From positions 434,001 through 498,000 of the forward strand of contig NZ_JANFLS010000004.1 in the NCBI RefSeq assembly GCF_024385465.1: DNA of 64,000 bases. Reading direction: 5' to 3'. This DNA is from Arthrobacter sp. zg-Y844. Lineage in GTDB: Bacteria; Actinomycetota; Actinomycetes; Actinomycetales; Micrococcaceae. The number at the start of each line of letters is the position of its first letter. Positions within the stretch are counted from its first letter, which is position 1. Below the pieces are notes generated by a model, which saw nothing but the letters and a program-made list of their open reading frames with translations, was not told where the DNA came from and searched no databases. The position numbers were made by a program, and so were the translations under genes. This document shows positions 1 through 8,197 of this stretch, piece after piece.

Positions 1-2036
1 GCGGCGGACCCCGCCGCGGACCGGGCGGAGCCCCGGGTACCGGCGGCGGCGGCGCCCCGGTTGGCGGCGGCTTCGGCAAGGGCGGCCGCGGACGCGGCGG
101 CACTGCCGGTGCTTTCGGCAAGGGCGGCGCAGGACGCGGCAAGCAGCGCAAGTCGAAGCGGGCCAAGCGGCAGGAACTGGAGCAGATGTCTGCTCCGTCG
201 CTGGGTGGCGTTTCGGTACCCCGCGGCGACGGCAACACCGTTGTCCGTCTGCGCCGCGGTGCGTCCATCACGGACTTCGCCGACAAGATTGAGGCCAACC
301 CCGCAGCACTGGTGACCGTACTGTTCCACCTCGGTGAAATGGCAACGGCCACGCAGTCCCTGGACGAAGAGACGTTCGGCGTACTGGGTACGGAGCTGGG
401 CTACAAGATCCAGGTTGTCTCGCCGGAAGACGAAGAGCGCGAACTGCTGAGCACGTTCGACATCGACTTCGAGGCAGAACTGGAAGCCGAAGGCGACGAC
501 CAGCTTGAGGCACGTCCTCCGGTAGTCACCGTCATGGGTCACGTTGATCACGGTAAGACCCGCCTGCTGGACGCCATCCGCAACTCGAACGTTGTGGAAG
601 GCGAACACGGCGGTATCACCCAGCACATCGGTGCCTACCAGATCGCCTTCGATCACGAGGGCATCGAGCGGGCCGTCACCTTCATTGATACTCCGGGCCA
701 CGAGGCGTTTACCGCCATGCGTGCCCGTGGTGCCAAGGTCACCGACATTGCTGTCCTGGTTGTTGCAGCCGACGACGGCGTTATGCCGCAGACGGTGGAA
801 GCACTCAACCACGCACAGGCAGCCAACGTGCCGATCGTGGTCGCAGTGAACAAGATCGACAAGGAAGGCGCCAACCCGGAGAAGGTCCGCGGCCAGCTGA
901 CCGAATACGGACTGGTTCCCGAAGAATACGGTGGCGACACCATGTTCGTGGAGGTCTCTGCCCGCCAGAACCTCAACATCGACGCCCTGCTCGAGGCCGT
1001 TCTGCTTACCGCAGATGCTGCCCTGGACATGCGCGCCAACCCGAACAAGGACGCCCGCGGTATCGCGATCGAAGCCAACCTGGACAAGGGCCGCGGTGCA
1101 GTAGCAACTGTGCTGGTCCAGTCCGGAACGCTGAAGGTCGGCGACACCATCGTGGCGGGTACGGCCCACGGCCGTGTCCGTGCCATGTTCGACGAGAACG
1201 GCGACAACGTCACCGAAGCCGGACCCTCGCGTCCGGTCCAGGTGCTCGGCCTGTCCAACGTTCCCCGCGCCGGCGACACGTTCTTCGTTACCGACGACGA
1301 GCGCACCGCCCGCCAGATCGCTGAAAAGCGTGAGGCTGCGGACCGCAACGCCGCACTGGCCAAGCGCCGCAAGCGCATCAGCCTCGAGGACTTCGACCAG
1401 GCCGTTGCTGACGGCAAGGTCGACACCCTCAACCTCATCCTCAAGGGTGACGTTTCCGGTGCAGTCGAAGCCCTGGAAGACTCGCTGCTCAAGATCGACG
1501 TCGGCGAAGGCGTGCAGCTGCGCGTCATCCACCGCGGCGTCGGTGCCATCACGCAGAACGACGTCAACCTGGCGACGGTGGACAACGCCGTCATCATCGG
1601 CTTCAACGTCAAGCCGGCCGAGCGCGTTGCCGACCTGGCAGAGCGCGAAGGCGTGGACATGCGCTTCTACTCCGTCATCTACGCAGCAATCGATGACATT
1701 GAGCTCGCACTCAAGGGCATGCTCAAGCCCGAGTACGAGGAAGTCCAGCTCGGCACCGCCGAGGTCCGCGAAGTCTTCCGTTCTTCCAAGTTCGGAAACA
1801 TCGCCGGCTCGATCGTCCGCTCCGGTGTTATCCGCCGCAACGCCAAGGCACGGGTCACCCGCGACGGCAAGCTCATCGGTGACAACCTCACCGTGGACTC
1901 GCTCAAGCGGTTCAAGGACGACGCCACTGAGGTCCGGACGGACTTCGAATGTGGTATCGGCCTGGGCTCGTTCAACGACGTGCGCGAAGGCGACATCATC
2001 GAGACCTTCGAGATGCGCGAGAAGCCGCGCGTCTAA
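1..2036 (+). CDS. infB: Translation initiation factor IF-2 (3' part, truncated by window edge)
   Basis: The reading frame is open from base 3 to the stop at 2034-2036, so this is the 3' part of a gene that begins before the window. The first 60 or so codons are the Gly/Arg-rich, low-complexity end of the actinobacterial IF-2 N-terminal region, with a basic [10 protein letters not shown] stretch before the conserved core. The GTPase domain follows: G1 GHVDHGKT at bases 537-560, then DTPGHE and NKID. The domain II and C-terminal initiator-tRNA-binding regions are complete. IF-2 delivers fMet-tRNA to the 30S subunit and promotes subunit joining. The internal ATG at 186 is not the start, because conserved IF-2 sequence continues upstream of it. 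rbfA follows 72 bases later in the usual infB-rbfA-truB order. Confidence 0.98.
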   Translation, partial: GGPRRGPGGAPGTGGGGAPVGGGFGKGGRGRGGTAGAFGKGGAGRGKQRKSKRAKRQELEQMSAPSLGGVSVPRGDGNTVVRLRRGASITDFADKIEANPAALVTVLFHLGEMATATQSLDEETFGVLGTELGYKIQVVSPEDEERELLSTFDIDFEAELEAEGDDQLEARPPVVTVMGHVDHGKTRLLDAIRNSNVVEGEHGGITQHIGAYQIAFDHEGIERAVTFIDTPGHEAFTAMRARGAKVTDIAVLVVAADDGVMPQTVEALNHAQAANVPIVVAVNKIDKEGANPEKVRGQLTEYGLVPEEYGGDTMFVEVSARQNLNIDALLEAVLLTADAALDMRANPNKDARGIAIEANLDKGRGAVATVLVQSGTLKVGDTIVAGTAHGRVRAMFDENGDNVTEAGPSRPVQVLGLSNVPRAGDTFFVTDDERTARQIAEKREAADRNAALAKRRKRISLEDFDQAVADGKVDTLNLILKGDVSGAVEALEDSLLKIDVGEGVQLRVIHRGVGAITQNDVNLATVDNAVIIGFNVKPAERVADLAEREGVDMRFYSVIYAAIDDIELALKGMLKPEYEEVQLGTAEVREVFRSSKFGNIAGSIVRSGVIRRNAKARVTRDGKLIGDNLTVDSLKRFKDDATEVRTDFECGIGLGSFNDVREGDIIETFEMREKPRV

Positions 2037-2043
2037 TCCGTGG

Positions 2044-2076
2044 CCGCAGGCCGCCGGGTCTCCCGGCGGCCTGCGG
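2044..2076 (+). other. Perfect 15-bp hairpin between infB and rbfA
   Basis: CCGCAGGCCGCCGGG (2044-2058) pairs exactly with 2062-2076 across a three-base TCT loop. No T-run follows, so it is not a classical terminator. It may set relative infB/rbfA expression or protect a processed 3' end; this is inference. Confidence 0.7.
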
Positions 2077-2108
2077 ATACATGTTTCCAGTCTTAGTAAG
2101 GAGAGGTA

Positions 2109-2582
2109 ATGGCAGATCCAGCACGCGCTGCGAAACTCGCTGACCGTATCAAGGTAGTAGTTGCCCAGGCGCTCGAGCGGCGGATCAAGGATCCCCGGCT
2201 GGGATTCGTGACCATCACCGATGCACGGGTCACCAATGATCTGCAGCACGCCACTTTGTACTACACGGTCTTCGGCGACGAAGAGCAGCAGGCAGATACC
2301 AAGGCAGCCCTGGAATCCGCACGCGGAATCCTGCGCGCCGAGGTGGGCAAGAACATCACTGTCCGCCTGACCCCCACGCTTGAATTCGTTGCCGACGAGA
2401 TCCCGGTTAACGCCGGCCACCTCGAGGAACTGATCCGGGCAGCCAAGCAGCGCGACGCCGAACTGGCAGCGCTCAAGGAAGGTGCCAGCTACGCAGGCGA
2501 CGCCGATCCGTACCGCAAGGACGAAGAGGACTTCGACGAAGACCTCGAATCCGATGCTCCGGTCGACTCGGACGCGAAGTAG
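2109..2582 (+). CDS. rbfA: 30S ribosome-binding factor RbfA
   Basis: A 157-residue protein with an N-terminal RbfA KH-type core (residues about 1-110), including ADRIKVVVAQALERRIKDPR and the VTNDLQHATLYYTVFGDE stretch. RbfA helps 16S rRNA maturation, acts on 30S precursors and matters in cold adaptation. The last 40 residues are an acidic Asp/Glu tail, common in actinobacterial copies. The ATG at 2109 has a good Shine-Dalgarno (aaggagag, 2098-2105). It lies just after infB, and a strong bidirectional terminator follows 14 bases after its stop, so it closes this transcription unit. Confidence 0.95.
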   Translation: MADPARAAKLADRIKVVVAQALERRIKDPRLGFVTITDARVTNDLQHATLYYTVFGDEEQQADTKAALESARGILRAEVGKNITVRLTPTLEFVADEIPVNAGHLEELIRAAKQRDAELAALKEGASYAGDADPYRKDEEDFDEDLESDAPVDSDAK

Positions 2583-2595
2583 GTCCTAGACCCTC

Positions 2596-2636
2596 AAAAA
2601 GGGAGCGGTTCCGTTTTACGGGGCCGCTCCCTTTTT
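2596..2636. terminator. Bidirectional rho-independent terminator (rbfA / aminotransferase)
   Basis: AAAAAGGGAGCGG (2596-2608) pairs with CCGCTCCCTTTTT (2624-2636). The T-run on + and the A-run (T-run on the other strand) let it serve both convergent genes. Confidence 0.92.
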
Positions 2637-2661
2637 GCTGCCCAACCTGCCTTACGCAGCC

Positions 2662-3807
2662 TCAGGGCTCCGGCAGCCGGCTCACGCCTTCCAGCAGCTC
2701 CGCGCGGTCCCCGCACAGCGCAATCCTGATCCAGCCCTCGCCGATGGATCCGAACGCAGTACCCGGGGCTACGGCGACGCCGTGCTCGTGCAGGAAGCGG
2801 AGGGCCCAGTCCCGGACGTTTCCTCCGGTCGCATGGGAGACGTCCGCCCAGAGGTAGAAGGCGCCGTGTGCCTCGAGATACCGGATTCCCTTCCCGGCAA
2901 GGACGGAGCAGGCGGCATCCCGGTTGGCCCGGTAATGCGCGGAGGCCATGTCTACGTAGTCCTGCGGCCCGGTGAGTGCGGCCAGGGCCGCATACTGCGA
3001 GGGGGATGCCACACAGGACACGATGGACTCCATGACCGTGCTCAGGACCGGTTCCAGTCCCTCGGGCAGCACCAGCGCACCGATGCGCAGGCCGGTCAGG
3101 CCGTAGGTCTTGGACAGGGTGAGGGAAGTGATCACGCGTTCCCCGGCGTCGCCGTCGAACGCCAGGGGGCTCACATGCGGCACATCGAAGGTGAACGCCT
3201 CGTAACACTCGTCCGAAAGAATCCACAGGTCGTGCCGCCGCGCCAGCTCCACCAGCGCACGGGTCAGTTCCCCGCTGAACACGGCCCCCAGCGGGTTGGA
3301 CGGGGAATTCAGCAGCAGCACCCGCGTGCGCGGCGTGAGCAGGGCTTCGATGTCTTCGATCCTCGGCTGGAACCCGTGCTCCGGATACAGGGGATACGCC
3401 ACCGGCACTGCGTGCAGGAGTTCGGCGGTCATCGCGAACGTCGGGTATCCCGGGTTCGGCACCAGGATCTCGTCTCCGGCGTCCAGGAGCAGGCTCATGG
3501 CCAAATGCAGGCCCTGCTGCGCCCCCGACGTAACGAAGACGCGCTCAGCGCTGATCTCTTTCCCGCAGGCGGCACCCGCATGCCGGGCGAAGGCAGAGCG
3601 CAGGGGAGCGATCCCCGCATTGGGGGTGTAACCGGTTTCATCCCGGTCCAGCGTGGCCCGGGCGGCGTCGAGGATATGCCCCGGGGTGGGGAAGCCGGGC
3701 TCGCCGATGCTCAGGACAATCGCATCCGGCTTCGCCCAGGCGGCCTGGGTGATTTGGCGGATCTGGTTGGCCGGGACTTTCCGGACATGGGGTGAGAGCT
3801 GTGCCAT
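2662..3807 (-). CDS. PLP-dependent class I/II aminotransferase
   Basis: A 381-residue fold-type I aminotransferase. Visible landmarks are GEPGFPTP near residue 35, NSPSNPLG (167-174), SDECYEAF (198-205) and the PLP-binding lysine K233 in SLTLSKTYGLTGLRIG. Such enzymes transfer amino groups between amino acids and 2-oxoacids in the cytosol. The substrate cannot be fixed from sequence; aspartate/aromatic aminotransferase and N-succinyl-diaminopimelate aminotransferase (DapC) subgroups are possible, the latter attractive because dapA, dapB and dapF are in the same window. The start ATG at 3807 is divergent from truB across 76 bp. The leader is short or absent, with a possible -10 (TAGCAT) just upstream. 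Confidence 0.9.
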   Translation of the reverse strand: MAQLSPHVRKVPANQIRQITQAAWAKPDAIVLSIGEPGFPTPGHILDAARATLDRDETGYTPNAGIAPLRSAFARHAGAACGKEISAERVFVTSGAQQGLHLAMSLLLDAGDEILVPNPGYPTFAMTAELLHAVPVAYPLYPEHGFQPRIEDIEALLTPRTRVLLLNSPSNPLGAVFSGELTRALVELARRHDLWILSDECYEAFTFDVPHVSPLAFDGDAGERVITSLTLSKTYGLTGLRIGALVLPEGLEPVLSTVMESIVSCVASPSQYAALAALTGPQDYVDMASAHYRANRDAACSVLAGKGIRYLEAHGAFYLWADVSHATGGNVRDWALRFLHEHGVAVAPGTAFGSIGEGWIRIALCGDRAELLEGVSRLPEP

Positions 3808-3870
3808 ATCCGAATGCTATCGCCGCCTGCGGGCGGCAGCGGTGCGGAACGGACGCCGGTCGCCGCAACA

Positions 3871-3876
3871 TATACT
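3871..3876 (+). promoter_or_regulatory. Possible -10 element of a leaderless truB promoter
   Basis: TATACT lies 7 bases before the GTG of truB, which would place the transcription start at or near the start codon. No clear -35 is visible. Leaderless mRNAs are common in actinobacteria. Confidence 0.35.
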
Positions 3877-3883
3877 GAAAGGC

Positions 3884-4792
3884 GTGAATTCAGGGCAGGT
3901 CCGTTCAGGACTGATTATTGTGGACAAGCCGCAGGGATGGACGAGCCATGACGTGGTCGGACGCCTGCGGAGGCTGGCGGGCACCCGGAAGGTCGGACAC
4001 GCGGGCACCCTGGATCCGATGGCCACCGGCGTGCTGGTGGTCGGCATCAACAAGGCCACGCGCCTGCTGACCTACATTGTCGGCACCACCAAGACCTACG
4101 AAGCGACCATCCGGCTCGGCCAGTCGACCGTCACGGACGACGCCGAGGGCGAAGTCACGGCCGAAACCATTGCCGCCGCCGTGACGGACGAGGAAATCCG
4201 GGCTGCGGTGGCGAACCTGACGGGTGACATCCAGCAGGTCCCCAGCAGCGTCAGCGCGATCAAGGTCAACGGGGAACGTTCCTACGCAAAGGTCCGCGCC
4301 GGCGGCGAAGTGAACCTGCCCGCGCGGCCGGTTACCGTCTCCCGGTTCGAGGTCCACGCCATCCGGCGCGAGAACGGCGGGCGGCTGCGTGACGTCGACG
4401 TCACCGTCGACTGCTCCTCCGGCACCTACATCCGCGCCCTCGCCCGTGACCTCGGTGCCGCGCTCGGCGTCGGCGGGCACCTGACCGCGCTGCGCCGCAC
4501 GTGCGTGGGACCGTTCAGCCTGGACCAGGCCTCCACCCTCGAGGAACTGGCCGAGGACCTGCGGGTCCTGGACCTCGACGACGCCGCCGCCGACCTCTTC
4601 CCGGTACGCCGCCTGTCCGCGGCCGAAGCCGAGGACCTCTCGCACGGCCGCCGGATCAGCGCCACCGGCACCGGACAGCCGGGACCGGTCGCGGCCATCG
4701 ATCCGGACGGCCGGGCGGTGGGACTGCTCGAGGACAAGGGTGAGCAGGCGAAGGCACTGCTGGTCTTCACACCCGGAAACGAGAAGGCGTAA
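3884..4792 (+). CDS. truB: tRNA pseudouridine-55 synthase TruB
   Basis: A 302-residue enzyme that isomerises U55 of the tRNA T-loop to pseudouridine. The catalytic aspartate is D44 in GHAGTLDPMATGVL; the YEA and SGTYIRALARDLG motifs follow, with a C-terminal PUA-like region (about 230-300). I chose the GTG at 3884 because the conserved family start (SGLIIVDKPQGWTSHD) begins within ten residues. The open frame extends further upstream but overlaps the divergent aminotransferase promoter with no homology-like sequence. The stop at 4790-4792 is immediately followed by the ATG of the next gene. Confidence 0.95.
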   Translation: MNSGQVRSGLIIVDKPQGWTSHDVVGRLRRLAGTRKVGHAGTLDPMATGVLVVGINKATRLLTYIVGTTKTYEATIRLGQSTVTDDAEGEVTAETIAAAVTDEEIRAAVANLTGDIQQVPSSVSAIKVNGERSYAKVRAGGEVNLPARPVTVSRFEVHAIRRENGGRLRDVDVTVDCSSGTYIRALARDLGAALGVGGHLTALRRTCVGPFSLDQASTLEELAEDLRVLDLDDAAADLFPVRRLSAAEAEDLSHGRRISATGTGQPGPVAAIDPDGRAVGLLEDKGEQAKALLVFTPGNEKA

Positions 4793-5161
4793 ATGGACCC
4801 GCTGTTCCTCGTCGGTTCCCTCGTCTGCCTGGTGTCCGTGGTGCTGTGCATCGGTGCCGCCGTCCTGAAGCAGGGACCAAACGACCTCACCATCCTGTCT
4901 GCGGCCGCCGTCGAACTCTTCCTGCTGGTCTACGGCGCCGCTTCCCTGATCCGCCTCGCCGGAGGGGAAGGGATCGCCGGCGAAGCCTGGGAGTTCTGGG
5001 GCTATCTGCTGACCGCGCTGGTCATCCCGGTCGGTGCGGTCTGGTGGTCGCTCCTGGACCGCAGCCGCTGGAGCAACATCGTGCTTTCCGCCGTGGGAAT
5101 CACCGTATTTGTCATGCTGTTCCGGATGGAACAGATCTGGGACGGAGCAACACTTCTATGA
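4793..5161 (+). CDS. Small four-helix membrane protein
   Basis: A 122-residue protein with about four hydrophobic segments (roughly residues 4-25, 34-53, 69-89 and 94-111). It resembles conserved integral membrane proteins of unknown function next to truB in Micrococcales. Its ATG abuts the truB stop codon and its own stop overlaps the next start as ATGA, so the three genes are probably translationally coupled. No catalytic motif is visible. I do not recognise a function. Confidence 0.8.
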   Translation: MDPLFLVGSLVCLVSVVLCIGAAVLKQGPNDLTILSAAAVELFLLVYGAASLIRLAGGEGIAGEAWEFWGYLLTALVIPVGAVWWSLLDRSRWSNIVLSAVGITVFVMLFRMEQIWDGATLL

Positions 5162-5607
5162 ACCGCAGCATAAATCCCGACGACGCCGAGTCGGCGGACA
5201 TGTCCGCTCCGGCGGCCCGCAACGCTGGACCCGGCCGCCTGCTGGTAGCCGTTTACGCGATTTTCGCGCTGGCGGCGTCGGCCCGCGCTGCGTTCCAGAT
5301 CCTCACCAAGTTCGAGCATGCGCCGCTGGCCTACCTGCTGTCCGCTTTTGCCGCCGTGGTCTACATCGTGGCGACCGTCGGCCTGGCCCGCTCCGGCGCC
5401 ACGGCCTATCGGATCTCAGTGGCGGCAGTGGGCGTGGAAATGCTCGGGGTGCTGGCCGTCGGCGTCTTCGGCCTGATCGATCCGGCCGCACTGCCCGAGG
5501 ACACGGTCTGGTCCGGCTTCGGCAGCGGTTACGGGTATGTGCCGCTGATCCTGCCGATGATCGGGTTGTGGTGGCTTTACCGGCACCGCGCAGACGCGCG
5601 CCGATGA
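5158..5607 (+). CDS. Small membrane protein, function unknown
   Basis: A 149-residue protein with a polar N-terminus of about 30 residues followed by about four membrane segments (residues about 33-50, 60-78, 85-107 and 125-143) and a basic C-terminus. The start ATG at 5158 overlaps the preceding TGA (ATGA). The frame is open upstream but only as a shadow of the previous gene. It is the last gene of a truB operon-like string. No function can be assigned. Confidence 0.75.
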   Translation: MNRSINPDDAESADMSAPAARNAGPGRLLVAVYAIFALAASARAAFQILTKFEHAPLAYLLSAFAAVVYIVATVGLARSGATAYRISVAAVGVEMLGVLAVGVFGLIDPAALPEDTVWSGFGSGYGYVPLILPMIGLWWLYRHRADARR

Positions 5608-5690
5608 AATAAGTATGCTTACCTAATTCGCGCGGGTGCGTGAGACGATGGCAGGAACAACTTCAGTTCCAACTCCGTCAAAGGGGAGCC

Positions 5691-6368
5691 ATGAGCAACG
5701 CAGCGCCGACACCGGGCGACCGGAACAGCCCCACGGGCACGGACGGCCCGGGAAACCAGGCACCGAAGGCGCCGGGGACATCGACGCCGGGGACATCGAC
5801 GCCGGGGACATCAACACCGGGCGTGCCCGCGTCTGACGCCTCGACCCGCCGGGAGCGGTCCGGCAAGCCGGGCAGGGCAGCAAAGCAGCCCAAGGCTGCC
5901 AAGCCCTACAAGAGCAGTGATGACTGGGGTGTTTTCCGCGCCGTCGTCATCGGGGTGGGCATTCTCGTGGCCGGCTTCGGCCTCTATAACCTCATCACCG
6001 GCACGGCAGGCCTGCCGGACAGTTCCGGGGGAGAGGTCGATCCGACCCTCGAGAGCCAGTACCGGTTCTTCGCCGCCATGATGGTGGGCGTAGGTGCGGC
6101 GTTCGTGGCCATTGCCGTGAAATTCCAGTGGGCGAACATGCTCTGGCTCGTCTGCCTGATGGTGTTCCTGGGCGGCATCGGCCGGGTGCTTTCCTGGGCC
6201 TTCTCCGGAACCCCGCATTTCACCTTCATTGTGTTGATGATCGTTGAGCTGGCCTTCCCGCCGGCGCTGCTGGTCTGGCACCGGTTCATCGCCAAGACCT
6301 CCGACCTGCGCCGCGAATACAGCCAGCAGGCCGGAGGAGATGCCGGGATTGCGGGCGGTTCCCGGTAA
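5691..6368 (+). CDS. DUF4345-type membrane protein with repetitive N-terminus
   Basis: A 225-residue protein. Residues 1-75 are polar and low-complexity, with three TSTPG units encoded by a 15-bp tandem DNA repeat. About four membrane helices follow (residues about 83-101, 126-145, 149-170, 176-197), in the style of the DUF4345 family of unknown function. The ATG at 5691 has a good Shine-Dalgarno (aaggggag, 5681-5688); an earlier in-frame start at 5640 lacks one. It sits alone between the truB operon and ribF. Confidence 0.8.
   Translation: MSNAAPTPGDRNSPTGTDGPGNQAPKAPGTSTPGTSTPGTSTPGVPASDASTRRERSGKPGRAAKQPKAAKPYKSSDDWGVFRAVVIGVGILVAGFGLYNLITGTAGLPDSSGGEVDPTLESQYRFFAAMMVGVGAAFVAIAVKFQWANMLWLVCLMVFLGGIGRVLSWAFSGTPHFTFIVLMIVELAFPPALLVWHRFIAKTSDLRREYSQQAGGDAGIAGGSR
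5774..5818 (+). repeat. 15-bp tandem repeat, three copies
   Basis: The unit ggggacatcgacgcc is repeated with one change in the third copy and encodes consecutive GTSTP units in the N-terminal tail of the DUF4345-type protein. It is a possible slippage site. Confidence 0.8.
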
Positions 6369-6474
6369 TCGGCGCAGATCGGACATAATGGATAGGTCCC
6401 GGCGCGGCGAAAGCCGCCCGGAAACCTGGACCAGCCGTTCGACCGGCGCTGGAAAATGCTGTTAAGGAGCCTGT

Positions 6475-7458
6475 GTGTACTACTGGAATGACCTGGCGGA
6501 AATACCCGCCGATATTGGTCCGACAGTAATCACCATCGGCAACTTCGACGGGGTGCACCTGGGCCACCAGCATGTGCTCAACCGCCTGGTCAAGGTGGCC
6601 CGCGCCCAGGATGCCGCCGCCGTCGCCATCTCCTTTGATCCCCATCCGGCGCAGGTGCACCGGCCCGAGAGCGCACCCGAACTGATCATGGGCCTCGTGG
6701 ACCGGGTGCAGGCGCTGGCGGATACCGGGCTGGACGGCCTGCTGATGATGCATTACACGCTGGATCTGGCGTCCCTGACCGCCGAGGAATTTGTCCGCAC
6801 GGTTCTGGTCGAGGCGCTCCATGTCAAGACAGTCGTCATCGGCCACGACGTCCGCTTCGGACGGGGCAATGCAGGAGACCTGGACACCATGCGCGGACTC
6901 GGCCGCGAGCTTGGGTTCGACGTGGAAGCGGTGGAGGATTTCGGTGCCCTTCCGGACGGACCGGACTCCGGCCGGCGCTGTTCCTCCACCTGGATCCGCG
7001 AGGCACTGCGGGAAGGTGATGTCCGCACCGCTGCCCGCCTGCTGGGACGCACCCACCGGATGCGCGGCGAAGTGGTGCACGGGGCGGCACGCGGCCGTGA
7101 ACTGGGTTTCCCCACCGCCAACCTCGCCCCGGAATCCTCAGGCCTTATCCCCGCCGACGGCATCTACGCCGGCTGGCTGGTGGACGAGGCCGGCGCCCGG
7201 TGGCCCGCCGCCGTGTCGGTGGGATCCAATCCCACCTTCGAGGGTGTGAGCCGCCAGGTGGAAGCCCACGTCATCGACCGTCCGGCCGAAGAGGTGGAGG
7301 ACTTCAACCTGTACGGCCAGCACGTGGTGGTGGAATTCGTGGACCGGCTGCGGGGCATGGTGGCATACACCGGGCCCGACGCGCTGGTCGCCCAGATGCG
7401 ACTCGACGTCGAACGCACCCGCGAGGTCCTTTCGACAGAAAGCGGCCCGGGCAGGTAA
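6475..7458 (+). CDS. ribF: Bifunctional riboflavin kinase / FAD synthetase
   Basis: A 327-residue protein that phosphorylates riboflavin to FMN and adenylates FMN to FAD. The N-terminal nucleotidyltransferase domain has GNFDGVHLGHQ (residues 22-32), a HIGH-type motif, and the SSTWIR signature near residue 170. The C-terminal riboflavin-kinase domain has GRELGFPTANL and the VSVGSNPTF stretch. The GTG at 6475 is preceded by aaggag (6464-6469). The ribF-rpsO-pnp order is typical of actinobacteria. A CATAAT at 6384-6389 could be a -10, but I see no convincing -35. Confidence 0.96.
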   Translation: MYYWNDLAEIPADIGPTVITIGNFDGVHLGHQHVLNRLVKVARAQDAAAVAISFDPHPAQVHRPESAPELIMGLVDRVQALADTGLDGLLMMHYTLDLASLTAEEFVRTVLVEALHVKTVVIGHDVRFGRGNAGDLDTMRGLGRELGFDVEAVEDFGALPDGPDSGRRCSSTWIREALREGDVRTAARLLGRTHRMRGEVVHGAARGRELGFPTANLAPESSGLIPADGIYAGWLVDEAGARWPAAVSVGSNPTFEGVSRQVEAHVIDRPAEEVEDFNLYGQHVVVEFVDRLRGMVAYTGPDALVAQMRLDVERTREVLSTESGPGR

Positions 7459-7467
7459 ACTGGTTTC

Positions 7468-7590
7468 AAATTCGGCTGCGGTCCGTGGCGGCTGAATTTC
7501 TTTATGTTCCGGGGCTGACGCCCCAGGGCAGGAAGATTCCCGGCAGCGAAGTGCTGACTCGGGCCTCACGGCACAACTCTAGGAGTTACA
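7468..7590 (+). promoter_or_regulatory. Structured 5' leader of rpsO (candidate S15 autoregulatory RNA)
   Basis: The leader contains an AAATTC/GAATTT pairing (7468-7473 with 7494-7499) and a perfect GGGGC-TGAC-GCCCC hairpin (7511-7524) before the Shine-Dalgarno. S15 is known to regulate its own mRNA through leader structures in several phyla. The sequence shows the hairpins; regulation is inference. Confidence 0.35.
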
Positions 7591-7860
7591 TTGGCACTCG
7601 ATCCCGCCGTCAAGCAGGAGATCATTCGGGAATTCGCTCGCGCTGAAGGGGACACCGGTTCCCCCGAGGTTCAGGTTGCTGTGCTTTCACGGCGCATCCT
7701 CGACCTGACCGAGCACCTGAAGACCCACAAGCATGACCACCACACCCGCCGCGGCCTGATGGCCCTGGTTGGTCGTCGTCGTCGCATGCTTAGCTACCTG
7801 CGCGAGACCGACATCGCCCGCTACCGTGCGCTCATTGAGCGTCTCGGCCTGCGTCGATAG
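7591..7860 (+). CDS. rpsO: 30S ribosomal protein S15
   Basis: An 89-residue protein of normal family length, with the conserved [14 protein letters not shown] stretch, the [11 protein letters not shown] motif that contacts 16S rRNA helices, and the ending [13 protein letters not shown]15 is a primary binder in 30S platform assembly. It starts with TTG at 7591, supported by a strong aggag (7581-7585) and by the universal length of the family. A terminator follows directly, then pnp. Confidence 0.98.
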   Translation: MALDPAVKQEIIREFARAEGDTGSPEVQVAVLSRRILDLTEHLKTHKHDHHTRRGLMALVGRRRRMLSYLRETDIARYRALIERLGLRR

Positions 7861-8197
7861 TCTTTGTGAAAGGCGGCACCTGTGCACTGCACGGGGAGCC
7901 GCCTTTTGCGCAGGCAGGCATGGACACCGGGAAAGCCGGAAGCGCACCTGTCTGATTCCGGTCCCCCTCGAAGGGGACCGGCGAAGGTAGTTCAGCTGTA
8001 AAAGAAGCACCAGCAAACATCACAGGAGTCAGCCAGCATCGCAGCATTCGCGGTCCTCGGTAGTGGTCTCCGGGAGAATCTGCCCGAGGACCTCGATCGA
8101 AGACCGGGTGTTGAACGTGCGGCCCGTGCCGCGCGGAAAGAAGTTCGATACGGTGCTGGGTGCCTCCGCCCACAGAAGAAACGGAGGTGACTCTCAT
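7861..8197 (+). other. rpsO-pnp intergenic region (337 bases)
   Basis: It holds no gene. It contains the rpsO terminator (7869-7907), a perfect 9-bp hairpin CCGGTCCCC...GGGGACCGG (7958-7981), and a longer stem GGTCCTCGG (8052-8060) with CCGAGGACC (8084-8092) enclosing a smaller TCTCC/GGAGA stem. The pnp Shine-Dalgarno (acggaggtga) ends at 8190. In Streptomyces the rpsO-pnp intergenic hairpin is an RNase III target; a similar role here is inference. Confidence 0.6.
7869..7907 (+). terminator. rpsO terminator
   Basis: AAAGGCGGC (7869-7877) pairs with GCCGCCTTT (7898-7906), followed by one more T. The loop contains a smaller TGCA palindrome. The T-run is short, so partial read-through into pnp is likely. 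Confidence 0.75.

Noticed and set aside
2635-3795. 386-codon plus-strand frame over the aminotransferase
   Set aside because: The minus-strand aminotransferase has all PLP motifs; the plus frame has none and starts inside the terminator.
5607-5632. DtxR/IdeR-like iron box (reverse strand TTAGGTAAG) before the DUF4345-type gene
   Set aside because: Only one half-site matches; the other half shares few bases, and the neighbouring genes have no iron link.
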